From Chytridium lagenaria (taxonomy: Eukaryota > Chytridiomycota > Chytridiomycetes > Chytridiales > Chytridiaceae), in NCBI GenBank assembly GCA_025449115.1, contig JAHLKC010000150.1, positions 1-64,000 on the forward strand: a stretch of 64,000 bases of DNA, given 5' to 3'. Position numbers and translations under genes: made by a program. Shown here piece by piece: positions 1-12,779 of this stretch. The number at the start of each line of letters is the position of its first letter. Within the stretch, counting starts at the first letter, position 1. The notes under the pieces are model-generated. The model did no database searches. It was not told the DNA's origin and saw only the letters and a list, made by a program, of their open reading frames with translations.

Positions 1-1037
1 ACAACTGCCCTTATTATTCATACACGCTATGCAACTACCAATGCTATCAGAACTCGTCTTCCAAGACCGCCGCAGCTTCCCATCACCACAACAACATCCA
101 TTTCAAACGAGACACTCCATATGTCATCGTCCTCTACCTCATCCTTATACTCCACTGCAACCAACACGACCTCGAACATCCCTTCACCCACTCCTACAGA
201 AACTCCAATGACATCCTCCCTACCCCTAGATGAAACCATTGCCCTCACTCCCGCGTCCATCGCTGAGATCCGTCTTTTCTCCAAATCATCAGCCGGAAAC
301 TATAGAATAGTCTCACAGGGCGATAGCTCGCGTGTATATGGTCCCGTCGTAAGCTCTATTGCCGAAGATGGCGACGTTGTCATTTTGTTTAGTGTGAAAC
401 GAACAACGGCATTGCAGGGAATTTCAAACGAGAATAACATCTCACAGGTTCCATTCATTTTTGCTGCAGGAGAGTTTTCCGGATCCGAAGGTTAAATATT
501 GCTTTAAGAGTGAATGTACTGACGATTGAAACAGGAAGCTCCCTTAAGAAACACAATATTCACGGTTCCGGTACCTTCACCCTTTCCTCCCAATTTGAAC
601 AAAAACCCCAACCTCCTACCGACAATCTCCAGCTTATAGTTCCTCCAAACCTAAGCCAATTTCTCCCCCAAGGATCACTTCCACAAACTTTCATAGCCCC
701 AGAGATTCCCGACGCGCCTCCCCCAGCCCTTCTAAAACTCACAGCTCTCCCACCACTTATTCCTTCGCGACCCACACCTGTTCCAGAATCAAGCTCTTCA
801 ACAACAGATAATCCCGCTCCAACACCAACGGCGGCACCAGCCGTTCCGCCGCTATTGGCGTTCCCGTTCATCGTGCCGTTGCCGTTTGGGGTGGTCCCGG
901 CACCCGTTCCCGTGCCTGCGCCGCCTGTAGAGGAGGAATTGGGAGTGGAGGGGAAGGCTTTGGCAGGGTTGGTTGTGGAGGCTGGATTTGTGGAAAGTCC
1001 AAAGACGACGATCCCGCCTTTGAGGATTTGGCGTTGA
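1..1037 (+). CDS. Ser/Thr/Pro-rich protein of unknown function, 5' end outside the window
   Basis: The frame is open from base 1, so the start lies upstream; the first ATG inside the window is at 121. A 44-nt intron at 491-534 (GTTAAA donor, TACTGAC branch-like motif, ACAG acceptor) joins two frames cleanly. The first exon codes a Ser/Thr-rich stretch followed by a more ordered, beta-like segment. The second exon is strongly Pro/Ala/Val-rich, with runs such as VPAPVPVPAPP, and ends at 1037. The composition resembles a cell-wall or secreted linker, but no signal peptide or catalytic motif is visible. A Gly-rich open frame of 173 codons lies antisense to the second exon and a frame slip in exon 2 cannot be excluded. 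Family not recognised. Confidence 0.45.
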
Positions 1038-1638
1038 TGCGTTCTTTTGGCATTTCTACTTATTTTTTTGAGATCAAACATCCAAAGTCAAGTTCATAAA
1101 GATTTCCACTGATCCACATATCATATACGTTGTATGCTAAACTCCTCTTCTGGTCATTCTTAGAATTAAAACCTCCTTATAAGTTTCTTTAAAAATTCAT
1201 AAAATCATTCTTTGAACTCACTCAGGCATTACGCCAACGCCAGTAGATGTCACAACGTCGTCACGTCTTACAGAAACGGGCAGAAAAATAAAGTAAGCAT
1301 GTGCGGTTTATCCAGATTATATATATACATGACAACATATGAGACAACGAAAAAAATTGAACCTCCAAACAACGCAAACAAAATGCATAAACGTGCCAGC
1401 ACAGAAACACATGAGACTTTAACGATTTCACATACGAACACAGCACTGCCAAAAATCTGATAATGAGGCGCTCGCTTCTTTTCACTACCCCCCCCTCCAT
1501 CTATGACCCAATCTCCGTACGTTCGCCGAACTCACAGATACCGACGCCGGTTTCGGCCGCCCCATCGTCACCACCCCATCGTGATACCCTCAAGCGCCAG
1601 CGCTGCGGGTACAACCTCCAGACCATCCACGATCCCCC
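1038..1638. other. intergenic stretch, no gene seen
   Basis: Between the end of the first gene and the convergent 3' end of the PLAC8-like gene. Only short frames without coding character are present; the left half is AT-rich. Confidence 0.5.
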
Positions 1639-2879
1639 TTACTTCTCTCGTACCGAAATCAAACGAAGTAGCCCTCTCTCCTTCAAATCATTCAATTCTC
1701 CACTCAGCACAAGAATCGACTGTCGGGATCGACGGTGATCTGCGACGGCGGAGTCCCATGCTTCGATTTCACGTTGCTCTTGGGTGAGGGCGCATGGAAG
1801 ACAGAAACAGGAGACGGCTGTGTCGTCGATGGAGGAGCCGCGGATGTTGTAGGTGGTGCGGAGGGAGGAGCGGAGGGAGGTATGAAGGAAGACGTGACCG
1901 CAGATGGGGATGAGGGAGGTGGAACAGACAAGCAGACTGTAGAAAGAAAATGATATCAATACATGGATGGTTGGCCACAACATTGTTGTGATTATCGCCG
2001 TATGAGCGGAGAGAAAGAAAAAAGCTTACCACACACGGAGATACGACACTATTCTCATCCCTTCTTCTTTCATCATCACTCTTCCTCTCCTTCCTTTTCC
2101 CCATCACCGCTCTCTTTTCCAAACGATTCCTATGCGACGCATAAGCCACACAAGGAAACACGCAAGCCATAGCAAACGTGACCGGCGTTTCCCAAAAATC
2201 CATCAACCCATGCATAAACGTCCTTGGTGGACACTCCTCCATAGCATCATCTTTGAGTGGCACAGACATGCCCATATGAATTCGTTTCGGTTGCTCCATA
2301 ATGGTAGGAACGATGGTGTTGACGGGTGACGTTGTGATTGTAGATGACGATAGAGACTCTCCACATTCAGAGAGGACGGAGATTTGGGTTGATGTTTCTA
2401 GTATATTCGATGTGACATTGACCATGGATGTGCGTTTGGATCTTGGTGCGAGGCGTTGCTGAGAATGACAACTGCTGCGCTTGCTTAAAAGACCGGAAGG
2501 TGTAGTGACTGTTGCGTCTGAGGGCTGACAAAAACTGCCTCATTACGGTTGAGGGCTACTGTCTTCCTCGTCAAAGTCAGCAAAGGCGTTTTCTGGGGGC
2601 GAGAGGGGAAGTAGGTTTGTGAGAGGTCAGGTTCAATGGTGGACATCATGGAGACTCTTCGTGATGGTGGGGGGTACGGTTTTTGACGGGATGCTATGTG
2701 AGGTGGATGCGGGGAGGATGGCTCTTGCATGAGATCGTGTGAAGTGGGGAGAGGTTGTTGTGTATTAGTGACAATTGAATCAATTGGTGATGTGGAGACG
2801 TCGACAGAGGTTCCGTTAAAGCGGGAGCATCGAGTGAAGATGATGCCTCGTCTATGGCAATAGGTTTAACGTCCTGCAT
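1639..2879 (-). CDS. PLAC8 / cysteine-rich family protein with long N-terminal extension
   Basis: PLAC8 proteins are small membrane-associated Cys-rich proteins (plant Pcr/FWL/CNR relatives) linked to metal handling or cell-size control. The domain is split by an intron, about 1937-2029. The upstream exon has HGLMDFWETPVTFAMACVFP, matching the family opening (W..GL.dfw..P..f....cfPC). The downstream exon has the closing signature CFCLPCALTQEQREIE after YNIRGSSIDD. The usual CC/CP pairs are partly altered (FPC rather than CPC). An N-terminal part of roughly 150 residues, Ser/Pro-rich, starts at the ATG at 2879 and needs two frame slips, one near 2522-2526 in a C run. The donor is either GTAAGC at 2029 or a GTGTGT a few bases upstream; the latter keeps frame. 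Ends at TAA 1639. Confidence 0.6.
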
Positions 2880-3197
2880 CGCTGTCTCCAAATGTTCCCT
2901 TTATCGCAAGAATGACGTTGGGGGAGCGTCGGATGAAGCTGCTGACACAATTGCAGCAGCTGACCCGATCTTTCAGCTTTCCGCTCTAATTCCAAATGTA
3001 TCTAAAAACAGAACTTTTCGCAGCAGATCAGAAGCCGCTAGGGGGTTTTTTTTTTTAGAGTTAAAAACAATAACGGTGCAGGCACAGGGTTTTTTAAAGT
3101 GGTTTCTGGAAGTCTCTCCTTGATTGATGACTGGTGCAAGTGTTTGATGACAAGTGACCAATAGATTTTACTCATTTTCAGCGGGGGTATGAAAAAA
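2880..3197. other. intergenic stretch, no gene seen
   Basis: Lies between the start of the PLAC8-like gene and the 3' end of FUSC-A, both on the minus strand. It contains a 13-T run near 3045 and should hold the PLAC8-like promoter. No convincing frame. Confidence 0.4.
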
Positions 3198-6100
3198 TCA
3201 TTTCGTCGGTCTCTTTGAAAACGGAAACGTAACCTGCCCTCTCAGAGACCTCACACATTCCGTCAACCTCAAAAGATCATTCGCAATATCATGTTGCGTC
3301 AGCTTCACCGCAAAGTAATTAATATAATTCCTAAAAAAATAAACCCCCACATGTCAGGTCAACACATCGATCAAAAAGTTTGAACTCACTTGACTTCATC
3401 CCCGCGCACTTCCACAGGAAGCTTAAAACGCCATCATCTTCAACACAGCCCTGGCTCGTAAAGCCTTCACGGCAGGCAATAAACGGGAAGGGGTTCCTTA
3501 CTGATAAGTGATCCCTCCAACACATGAAAACGTCAACAATACAGCCGCAAGCTAAAAAGCGCAACATAAGAACCGTGTAAAAGCACATTATTAATGAAAA
3601 ACTCACAATATCCTTTCGATATTCCTGCATCTTTTCAATCACATCAACATGTGCTTCCACTAAACCCTCCATCCGCTGGTCAATACATGCCGCACAGTCA
3701 TCATCTTATCAAAGCAAAACCCTGCATACACTCCAACATCTCCCCATACAATTGATCCGGAAACGGTGACCTCAACTGCGGTTCCAGCTTCACAAGCGCC
3801 AACAAAACCTTATGCGACGTAATCGCATCCCGTATAGATCGTTCAACCATCACAGCCTCCTCAATCTCCTCCCTCGCCTCCTTTTCATCCACATCCACCT
3901 CCTTCCTTTTCTCACCCCTACTCAACCTCCGTCTCATCACCCCCGTCCATTCAACACCCTCTTCAACCACAACCTCCCTACGATCTCGCTTCTCAACCTG
4001 TCGCCATAGAATCGCAGCGTTCAGGGAATAAAGTAAAGCTAACGCACTCATGCTTTTCGCGACATCGATACGGATCTGGATGCGTGCGATAAGGGGCCAC
4101 CAAGATCGGTCCAAGACAATTCCAATAATCGCCCCAAAAACAATCGTCGCTGCTCTAAGCAACACCAATTCCTGAACAGGTGTAGGCGAGCTACTGTCGC
4201 GGACCTCAAGGTACGTCATAAACTACAATGGTGTTAGACCAGCAGAAGAAATGATCGAATATTTTTATATTACCGTAATAACGTACATACCGACAATGGC
4301 CGTCGTTCCGATACGGGCATGTCCGGATTGAAAGTAGATGTACCAGAACGGAAGTCCAAAAATTTCTACCATGAGCACGAGCACGTATCTAAAAGTCATT
4401 AGATAAGTATCTTTGATATACAATAGAATAGATCAAAACATACGGATTGCCACGACATATCCACCATGCCGCAACCGCACCAAGCGACGCCAATACTGTG
4501 CCTCCAATACGATAGATACCAACTTGAATAGATCCCCCAACCGTAGGTGCCATAACAACCATAAGCTAGCAAATCGGTTACTCACTCCAATTTAAAAACC
4601 AAACAAAAAAGTTACCGTAATGGCCGCCCAATACGCCTTAAACTTAAAGTACCACTCAGGATAAACATAAGCAGGCCACGTAAGCGCTAAAGTGGCCAAG
4701 GCAAGTTTAACCCCAAATCTCGCGTGTCGTCCCGACATCCAAACAGTAAATGACCAAATAAGGAATCTCAACTTCCTCCTCTTGGTATCCGGTATCCTCG
4801 CCTTCTTTCCGGTAGCATGAGGATTTCCATAAAGTACCGCTAAAGACACATGAGTCACGGATGTTCCAAATAATAACCTCACCCTTCACATCAGATCCAC
4901 TTCCACTACTAACTTTAAAAGTCTCCCACAAAGCTCCCCAAGGAAACCACCATCTATTCCCGCTTTTAAACCTCCCATCCTTCCCATCAACCCTCCCTGC
5001 ATGCCGCTTCTCCAACTCCACCCACCCCTCCGCAACTCCCGCAACAGCTTTCGCAGCATCCCTAAACGCCGCCCCAAAGAAACACGCAACACCAACCTCC
5101 TCCGTCCACACCGCCCCATCCCCAGATCCAACAATACCCACCACATGATGAACTTGAGCCGAGTTAAACATATTAATCGAGGATCTTAAACGTGCCACAG
5201 ATGTCTCTGCTTGCTCTTCACGTTGATACGCATGTTCCCCAGGTGATGCTGAGCGGTGGAGAGGTGGTTTTTGGCATGTTCCCGAAAATAGGGGTTCGCG
5301 CTTGAACTTCGGATTCAATCAAACGTCCTGGAACGCTTTCGATGCTACAAAGGATATCGCCGAGACATTTCAACGTGGCGTTCGCAAGGTCATGGTGGTG
5401 TTGAGCCAATGAGGTAATGTAGTTTTTTAAAAAGATATGATGATCGTGAGCAGTAGGGGCAGGGTATGCGGGATCGTAAGAAAGGGTAGATTCAACATCA
5501 ACGTGATGACCCTCCAGAATAGAGGACAGGACAGCTTCAATCATTTGCGGTGAAGGCGGATTTTTCAACGACGCTCGATGACGAGGCTTTAACGGTGATA
5601 GAGACGGGAGGGGGATCCTCTCCATCTGCAATGGTAGGATCGGAGTCCCGCGCATCTCCCTCTGTCTGCTCCCTTTCCTCATCTCTCCACCTCCGAATAT
5701 TTTTGATGACGCTCCGCATCGCATTCAACCGTCCAACCACCTCCTCTAACCCATCCACAAGCTGTCCATACTCTCCCGGCAAATACCTGGACCACCCAAT
5801 CTCCAATCCAGCCTCCCACATCAACCGTCTCAACTTCTCCACCGACCCTCTAACCCGATTCCCCACCGCTTTGATTTCCGCATCCGACATCCCATCCGCA
5901 TCCGACTCCAACAGAAACGCATGGACGAGCAGCGTCAAGTATTCGCGGACATCTAGGAGCGTCGTGTAGGCAAGAGTGCGGAGATGACGAGCCCCAAAGT
6001 CGGGAAAGAAGAGGAGATTGACGGAAAAGGGAGATAATCGCCCCGAGAAGGATGGGTTTGGAAAACGTCGAATACTTTTAGGGCGAATTGGGAGGCGGTG

Positions 6101-6928
6101 GAAGGGGTGAATTCGGGATCGCCGAGGGAGATGATGGAGAGGATGGCGGATAACATGAGGCCGTTGTTGATGCGAGGAAAGAGGTTCGGAAATAGCCAAC
6201 GTTCCACATCATCTTTGTTATAGGCGGATGTGAGCCAAGTGCGCAAAAAGAAGCAAGTGAGGACAGAGAAACCTACTAAACCAAGCCAACCTGCAAGAAG
6301 AAAACTTGCAGGTAATTGAATATCTCTGCTTCTATTACTTGACCCAAATGTGAGTGTCGCCGTGAATCTTGCAAGAATGTTTACCGCAACGGCAAACAGC
6401 GTAAATGAGCAGATTTGACACGACAGCTTCGAGCATGGCTCCGATTGTCCCGATCGGAAGTAAATAGACGAGCGCAACTAATGAGAAGGAAAGCATTAGA
6501 TCTGATGATTACCATGCAGACTCATGACTGCATAACTACCGTGAGCAAGGTACGGTGCACTCCCAAACCAGGACTTTGAGGTATCAAAAAACGATAAGAA
6601 AGGAGATGATTCTGAATCCGCAGGGTTAGAAAGCTGTAAGGGTTAACCTGAGGATGAAGACTTACGTTGAAGCCACTTTGACCTTTAAGATATTCCTCAC
6701 CCATTTCCACTTTGATGTAGGCGATATCCATGTTCTGAAAGTTTCCAGCAAGGACGTGTGTGTCACGCTCTCCTTACTAGCATCATCACTAGCACCGACC
6801 TGTGCTGGGTTCTGGCATTTCCTGCTTTTTGAATGGTTTGAAATCGAGAATAGCTCATCCACTTTACATGACGAACGTCTGCCATGTAAAATGTGGGTGA
6901 ATTGTTGGTGAAGTTTTTTCAAATTCAT
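3198..6928 (-). CDS. FUSC/ArAE-like integral membrane protein (FUSC-A), frame-disrupted
   Basis: Putative membrane exporter of the fusaric-acid-resistance / aromatic-acid-exporter group (fungal ArAE_2 plus FUSC_2 architecture, related to yeast Bre4). It was assembled by aligning to the paralogue FUSC-B. The ATG at 6928 (MNLKKL) lines up with MSKQLR of FUSC-B. A first membrane block includes VALVYLLPIGTIGAM. A soluble segment has LIWEAE-like helices (LRRLMWEAGLEIGWSRY). A second membrane block runs about 4100-4880 (LALATLALTWPAYVYP, then APTVGGSIQ), followed by the family motif WWPLIARIQIRIDVAKS. The last exon is 3198-3330 and ends FPFSKRPTK. At least six introns. Between 3420 and 3600 the frame slips three times (one in the A4/T4 at 3424-3427), and another slip lies near 3705. 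This is either assembly error or gene decay. Substrate unknown. Confidence 0.6.
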
Positions 6929-8589
6929 CTGACATGCAGCCAATTTGACCCGGATGAACCCGTATCGGAATGGGAGCTTCAATCCATCGATGCTGATCGG
7001 GGGAGGGAGGGGAAAGGGAGGAGGGGTATATGTGGCAAGCATCGAACGATGCTGTTTCATGGCGTCCTTCCTTCCTTCCTTCCTTGCTCCTTCTTGTCCT
7101 CTCTTTGGATACCTCGCTCTTTAAGCCTAATGTTAAAACCATATTATTATTAATGTATGATAACTTTGCTGAAAGCAGTTTAATTTGTTTGCGCTTGAAG
7201 AGAACTGACGATACCAACTCTTTGACGAGAATATTCGGGTCTGATGGGATTTCGGTGAGGGAGAATCTATGCGAGGAGAGGATGTGGCGAGTTTAAACTT
7301 TAAATGCATTGGCTGAAAATGGAATGTATTAAAGTACAAAAGTCGATATTTTTGATACAATACTAGAGACAGATATGGTAGAATGGCAAATCTATCGTAA
7401 ATGTGATGAAGATTATGTTGACCATGAACTTTTTTTTATGAGGCATCATTATATCTTTCGCCTTAATTGTCACAAAGCTAACCGCGCAGAAACCGAGTCA
7501 ACATCCGCGCAAATCTGCAGCTAAAGATCATTATATATAAGAAATTGATTCTGTATGCATTGATTGACCTAGACTGTCTGTCTGGCGGCTTTGGCTAAAA
7601 ATGGTGGGGGAGGGTTTTATGTAAAGGTAATTTTTTTTTTGCGCTAGAGCTCAGAAGCTGCACTTGAAAATCTACAAAAAGCTCATTAGACTGTTTACTT
7701 GAGGTTTGGTATTATTATACTTAATCTACCTTTACTCTCTTTAGAGTTTTCGGTTCACTCTTTTTCGTTAGTGCGAATTCTGTAATTTCTTTCTCTCTTT
7801 CATATTTCGCTCCTTACCATTTTCGTCTATCATACTTTGTATTTCAATCGCTCACCTTGCCCGCGGCAGGCACAGCAATTGATCAAACCATAATCAGTGG
7901 CAAGCTATCCTTGGATCGTAAGCAAAAAGAAAGGCACATTCTACGCTCTCAGTAGGCCATAATGTCGTCCTGTAAAAGTACTTGCCCAGTATAAAATACA
8001 CCGCCTCTTTCCATTGTATTTGTGATATTTAGTGCTCCAACATGCTTTTTTAAAAAGGTATGCGCTTTATTTTTACGCGAGAGAACGTGTTTTTTTTTTA
8101 CGTGATTTATTTATTTATTTATTTTATTGATTTTATTTATTTTTTGGTTCCACATTTTTTTTTGCATCTCAAATTTGTGTCCAAACGAAGGCACGACGCC
8201 ACCCTCTTTTAGGTAGTTGGTAATAGTTGCTATACTCCCGCCCGTTTGGGTCATCTTGTGGATCTGACTTTAATCCACGACCAATAAAATAGAAGAAGAC
8301 AAGGACCCTTTGGTATATAGTTACACAAGTGGTTTTTTTGTCTTTTTATTTATTTATATTTATTTCTATTAATGTATATGTACATCATAATAAAATATGT
8401 AAATGGACCCTCGATCAACATTATAATTGTCGTCATCAGCCTCTCTGTAAAAAAAATGCAAAATAAATAAATATTTAAAATAAAAAAGACTTATCCTCCT
8501 TTTCACATATTTACATTCACTCTACTCTACTCTGCTCTACTCCTCTACTATACTCTATCCATCTGTCCCCTCATTTGCAATCTAAAACC
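6929..8589. other. 1.6-kb AT-rich intergenic region between divergent FUSC-A and homeobox gene
   Basis: Both flanking genes are transcribed outward, so this stretch should hold both promoters. It has a pyrimidine-rich block near 7061-7090, TTTA-type repeats near 8105-8160 and 8345-8365, and a CTCTACT-rich pyrimidine tract (8519-8560) just before the homeobox ATG. No gene supported. Confidence 0.45.
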
Positions 8590-10530
8590 ATGCTCGACCT
8601 GCAGCAACATCAGCATCAGCATCATCAGCTACCACTACCACTACCACTACCACAACTGCAGTACATTGATTACAACTCTACCCTCATGAACAACAACAGC
8701 AAGATTCATGACTACACTACCACCACTCAGCCTTCATCAACATCCTCAAACGCATCATCATCATCATCATCATCATCCTCTTCTTCTTCTTCTTCTGCTT
8801 CTTCTCCCAGTCCAGACCTCTTTTACTCTACCAGTCCTCCTCTCTCCATCAATGACGATTCTGTGTTCAACAATGAAATGCTTTCCCACCCATACGATGA
8901 CCCCACTCCTTCTACTTCCACCACCTCTTCTTCTTCTTCTTCCACATCACCAACGTCATCTTCCTCTTCTCAGAGTGGTGGGTATGGTGACATCTCCACC
9001 TCCACCTCCAATGACAATGACCTGTCCATGAAGATGAAGAAAAAGAGGACGAGAGCCAGCTCTGACCAACTCTTTATTCTTGAGCAAGTGTTTGAATCCA
9101 AGACAAAGAATCCCAGCGCTCTGTTGAGAAAGGAACTTGCAGAGAAATGCGGTATGCGCGAGAGATCTGTTCAGATTTGGGTGAGTTATTATTATTAGTG
9201 CAAAATACCCTAAACCCTTTTTTCTTTATCTAATATTTGTTTATTATTTGAATTTTTGTTTCTTTAAATAACACGCGAAGAACAAAAACGTTTTTTTATT
9301 TTTATTTTATTTTATTCTGTTTAGACACATGCATCTTGTCTGTCTGTCTGTCTGTCAGCCCTTTTTTACTTTAGCCCCTTTACTCTTTTCCTCTTTTCTT
9401 TGTTTCTCTTCTTCTCTTCTTCACTTCTCTTCCTCGTTCCTCCCATTACTTCCTTCTTGGGGCAGACCCTCCGCCGCTAGTCATACCATGAGGGTTACAC
9501 ATTTTCATTTAATGTCCCTTTTGGATCTTCATCAACTTATTCATTCATTCCCACGGGAAAGAAACATGATTTGTTTATTTATTCATCTATTTTATTTCTA
9601 GTTTTCAAAACAGACGCGCGCGAACGCGTACTCCTTCTGGTGCTGCTGTTATTGGTGGTGGCATTCAAAAAAAGAAATCTACTGTTCCTCACCAACAATC
9701 ACAACAAGAGTCACTTCTCCATCTACACACTTCTCCATCCATCACCATCAAGGATAAGACAACAGCAACGACAACACCTCTCGTCATTCGGTCACCCCCT
9801 ACTCCCTTGTCCTCCATCCCAATGACAACACCCCCAACCATCCCTCTCCCATCCCCCTCCATGACCTTCCTCTACCCAGAACCACAACACCCCATCTCAG
9901 CCTTTCCCACAACAACGACAACAACAACAACAGCAGCCCCATCACACCCTACACCCCCTCTTCCACCACCTCCATTCTCCCCCCCGCAACCTTCACACAC
10001 CTATTCCCAAACATCCAACATCTCCCCATCACCTCCCTCTCCTGCGGTACCTGGCGTCGCACTCTCAGCCCCCACCATCGTGACCTCCTCGCCGGCGCCA
10101 ACCTCTCCACGCGCCACCTCCAATTCGTCATTGACTGCTCCAACACAGGATTCCGCATCGAGCTCCCCTTTGACTCGATCCTCCGCATCACCATCACATC
10201 CACCTTCCACGACATTGAGGTCTCCTTCCATCTTGCTTATCCACCCAATTTCTGCATGCAGGTGGACGAACCCACGGGGAAGGTTTGGATACGGTGTAGT
10301 GATTTCACGGAGAATGGACAGGGGAGTCTTGTGCTTTGTCAGAGGGTCATTGGGGAGAGGGAGGGGATGTTGAGGGCTTTGAGGGGGTGGTGGAGGTGGA
10401 TCAGCATTTGAAGAGTGTGGCGGGTGAGATGTTTGTGGAAAAGGGGGCCATGTTGTTTTCGACACCGAGTTTGAGTCCGGCGTTGGAGACGGTGCCTATG
10501 GAGATGTTTTTGGGGAGGAAGTTGGTGTGA
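8590..10530 (+). CDS. Pho2/Phx1-type homeobox transcription factor
   Basis: ATG at 8590. Residues about 1-149 are low complexity: His/Gln/Leu at the start, then a long Ser run (8752-8800). The homeodomain begins at about residue 150 with KKKRTRASSDQ, continues through LEQVFESKTKNPSALLRKELAEK and ends exon 1 at W48 (VQIW, 9180). Exon 2 opens at 9602 with FQNRRARTRT, completing helix 3 and its DNA-contacting Asn51, but only if one T of the TTTT after the acceptor is discounted. The far C-terminal part carries a second conserved block seen in fungal Pho2/Phx1 proteins (LSCGTWRR, then FRIELPFDSILRITI), in another frame; slips lie near 9950-9985 and about 10380. The intron is 421 nt (9181-9601), long for this window. 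Pho2-type factors control phosphate and other nutrient genes. Confidence 0.75.
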
Positions 10531-11457
10531 GATTATGTTTTTTTTTTTGTGTTTTTTTTTTTGTGATTTGTGTCGGTTCCTTTTTTTTGTCTCGTTACTC
10601 TTTTTGTTGTCATAGTCTTGTAGCCCCCACACCTTTTTGTGTATATGTTTTCTTTGAAAAGAGAGAGTTTGTAGAGAGTTTGTTTTTTGCGTTTTGCGAG
10701 AGTAAGAAGTACCTTGTTTTGCAGTTGTTTTTTTTTTTTTGTATAAAGCAAAAGGATATTTCAGTGTGCGATATATTCGTTGATTTTCTTTTTTTTATCG
10801 TGTGTTTTTCAAAAATCAATGGGGACAGCGAGATATACCTTTTTTTTTAAACAAAAGCTATTCCTCTCATATCCTCGTTCGTGATTTCTTTAATTTTATT
10901 TTATTTTGTTTTATTTTTGTTGTGACGTATCTTGATCAATATCAAATACAAGTTTGGCCAACTTGATCCACCTCCATAACCAAACCTCCATGCCCCGAAA
11001 CATACACAAAAAAGAGACTGAATAAAAAAAACCCCCATCATGGCCTTACAAAATACAACGAACGTTAAATCCTGACACTAAAAAAAAAAGCATCCGTCGC
11101 CCACTCCTCATCCACTCTTCATGACGTTCCAAGCCCGTCAACTCCCCAACCCTCACATAATATGGCAACGATATAGTGTTAGCTCTTGGGTATTCCTAAT
11201 TGTAAAACGGGGAGAGAGCTAGTCTCCATTTGGGGGTGATTCAACAAGAATGCCATGTAGGGTTTCAATAACGCTTTGCAAAAGTATATTTTCAATGGGA
11301 AAACAAGAAAACACCAAAAAAAATAAAAGAGCGTCTCATGCTCCTATCAATCGTCTTTGGTATATATATACACATCTACCGAAAAAAAGAAAAAAAAAAA
11401 ACGCGTATCCACCAAAAAAAAAACAACACAAACAACAATACCATATTTACTCTCCCT
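10531..11457. other. intergenic region, T-rich on the left, A-rich on the right
   Basis: Convergent 3' flanks of the homeobox and chromodomain genes. Repeated T8-T12 runs follow the homeobox stop and A7-A10 runs precede the chromodomain stop. Open frames here are only homopolymer artefacts (Phe/Lys-rich). Confidence 0.45.
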
Positions 11458-12530
11458 TCACCTCACCCATATCCCAATCCCCTCCCAACTTTTCATAAAA
11501 ATCTCTGTCGCCTCACACTCACAAACCCCTTCATAAGGTTCCCAACTCCTCGTCTCCTCCCCATACCCTTTCCAATCCACCAAAAACTCAACCTTCCCTT
11601 TCCGTCCCGAATCTTGAGTATCGCATTCACCACAAACTCCTCATCATCCTCCTCCTCCTCCTCCTCCACCTTTTTCGGACGTCCCCGTTTTTTACGAGGT
11701 GCAGATTCAACCATATCTTGATCAGAGTCAAGCTGGATGGGCCCAATGTCGTCGTTGGAGGAGGAGGAGGAGAAACGACTGGATGTCCAACGTTTTCCAA
11801 TGTTGGATTTCTTACGGGATGGTTCGGTATGACGTTTTCGACGTTTAACAGGGGTGTGGTCGTCGTCTTCATGGATCTCTATCTCTTGGATTTTTGTCCT
11901 CTTGATATCCGGTTTACGTTGCTCCTCTTCACCCGTATTCTTGCGTCCATTCATCTTCCGCGTCACAATCTCCTCTACCTCCTCTACCTCCTCCTTTGCA
12001 TTCTTTCGCCCATTCATATTCCGCGTCATAACCTCCTCTACCACCTCCACCTCCTCATCCACCTTTTCCCGTCCCCTCATCTTCAGCATCGCATCCTCCT
12101 CCTCCTCATCCAACACCACCACCTCCATCAACTCCTTCCGCACCCTCCCTTGTTCCACCTCTCTCCTTCCTCCTCGCACCTCCCTCCTCTCCACCCGCAC
12201 CTCCCTCCTCTCCACCCGTTCCACCCTCCTCCCCTCCCCCTCCCCCTTCACCACCTCCCTCACATTCTTCCTCCAACCCCCAACCCTCCATCCCTCCATA
12301 TCCACCTCCGTCACCGACAGCGTCACCGACGGCTCGGACTGGGTGAACGCTAACATGGCTGGCGTGTCTTTGACAACGGCGTAGGGGTACCAGGTTGGTG
12401 GATGCGGTGGGGGATGGGTTGCGAGGTATTCCATTTGGTTGGTTTGGGTGCAGTGGAGGTCGATGATGGTGAGGATGGGGAGTGGGGTTGAAGGGGTGGG
12501 AGTTGGGATGGGGGGGATGGAGGTGGTCAT
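11458..12530 (-). CDS. AT-hook plus C-terminal chromodomain protein
   Basis: ATG at 12530. The middle of the protein is Glu/Arg-rich with a duplicated segment (TRNMNGRKNAKEE and TRKMNGRKNTGEE). Then comes a nuclear, basic region with an AT-hook, RKKRGRPKK, directly followed by an acidic run and a chromodomain. The chromodomain opens with EFVVNAIL in the main frame. After a frame slip at about 11605-11625 it continues as GKVEFLVDWKGYGEE and SWEPYEG, the classic second strand and cage-tryptophan motifs. With the slip the stop is at 11458; without it the domain is lost and the protein stops at 11493. The predicted role is binding of methylated histone tails with minor-groove AT DNA contact. The chromodomain sits at the extreme C-terminus, which is uncommon. 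Partner and target unknown. Confidence 0.65.
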
Positions 12531-12779
12531 GATTGAATGGTGGCTGTTGGATGTTTTTTTTTATGTATTTAAGGCCGTTGAATGGCGACACCTTAAAGGT
12601 GGGTTGGGATTCACCTCGGATGAGTCAAAAAGATTTTGTACTTTGGTCAAATTTCAACAATCGAGACGGGGACTTTCCCAATACGAAAAAGAAACAAGAA
12701 AAAAACAGAACCAGCACGTCTCTCCACCCCTTAAGAACAACGACACTATCATAGATATATTTTAATCGAAACTTTATCT

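Noticed and set aside
560..1081. Gly-rich 173-codon minus-strand frame antisense to the first gene
   Set aside because: Its Gly/Thr/Asn repeats mirror the Pro/Ala-rich plus-strand exon, and the plus frame has a clean in-frame splice; kept only as an alternative.
10527..10850. Phe/Cys-rich plus frame and Lys-rich minus frames
   Set aside because: Produced by T8-T12 homopolymers in a 3' flank; no domain and no start context.
11718..12384. Long plus-strand frames rich in Leu/His/Ser
   Set aside because: Antisense shadows of the Glu/Arg-rich part of the chromodomain gene.
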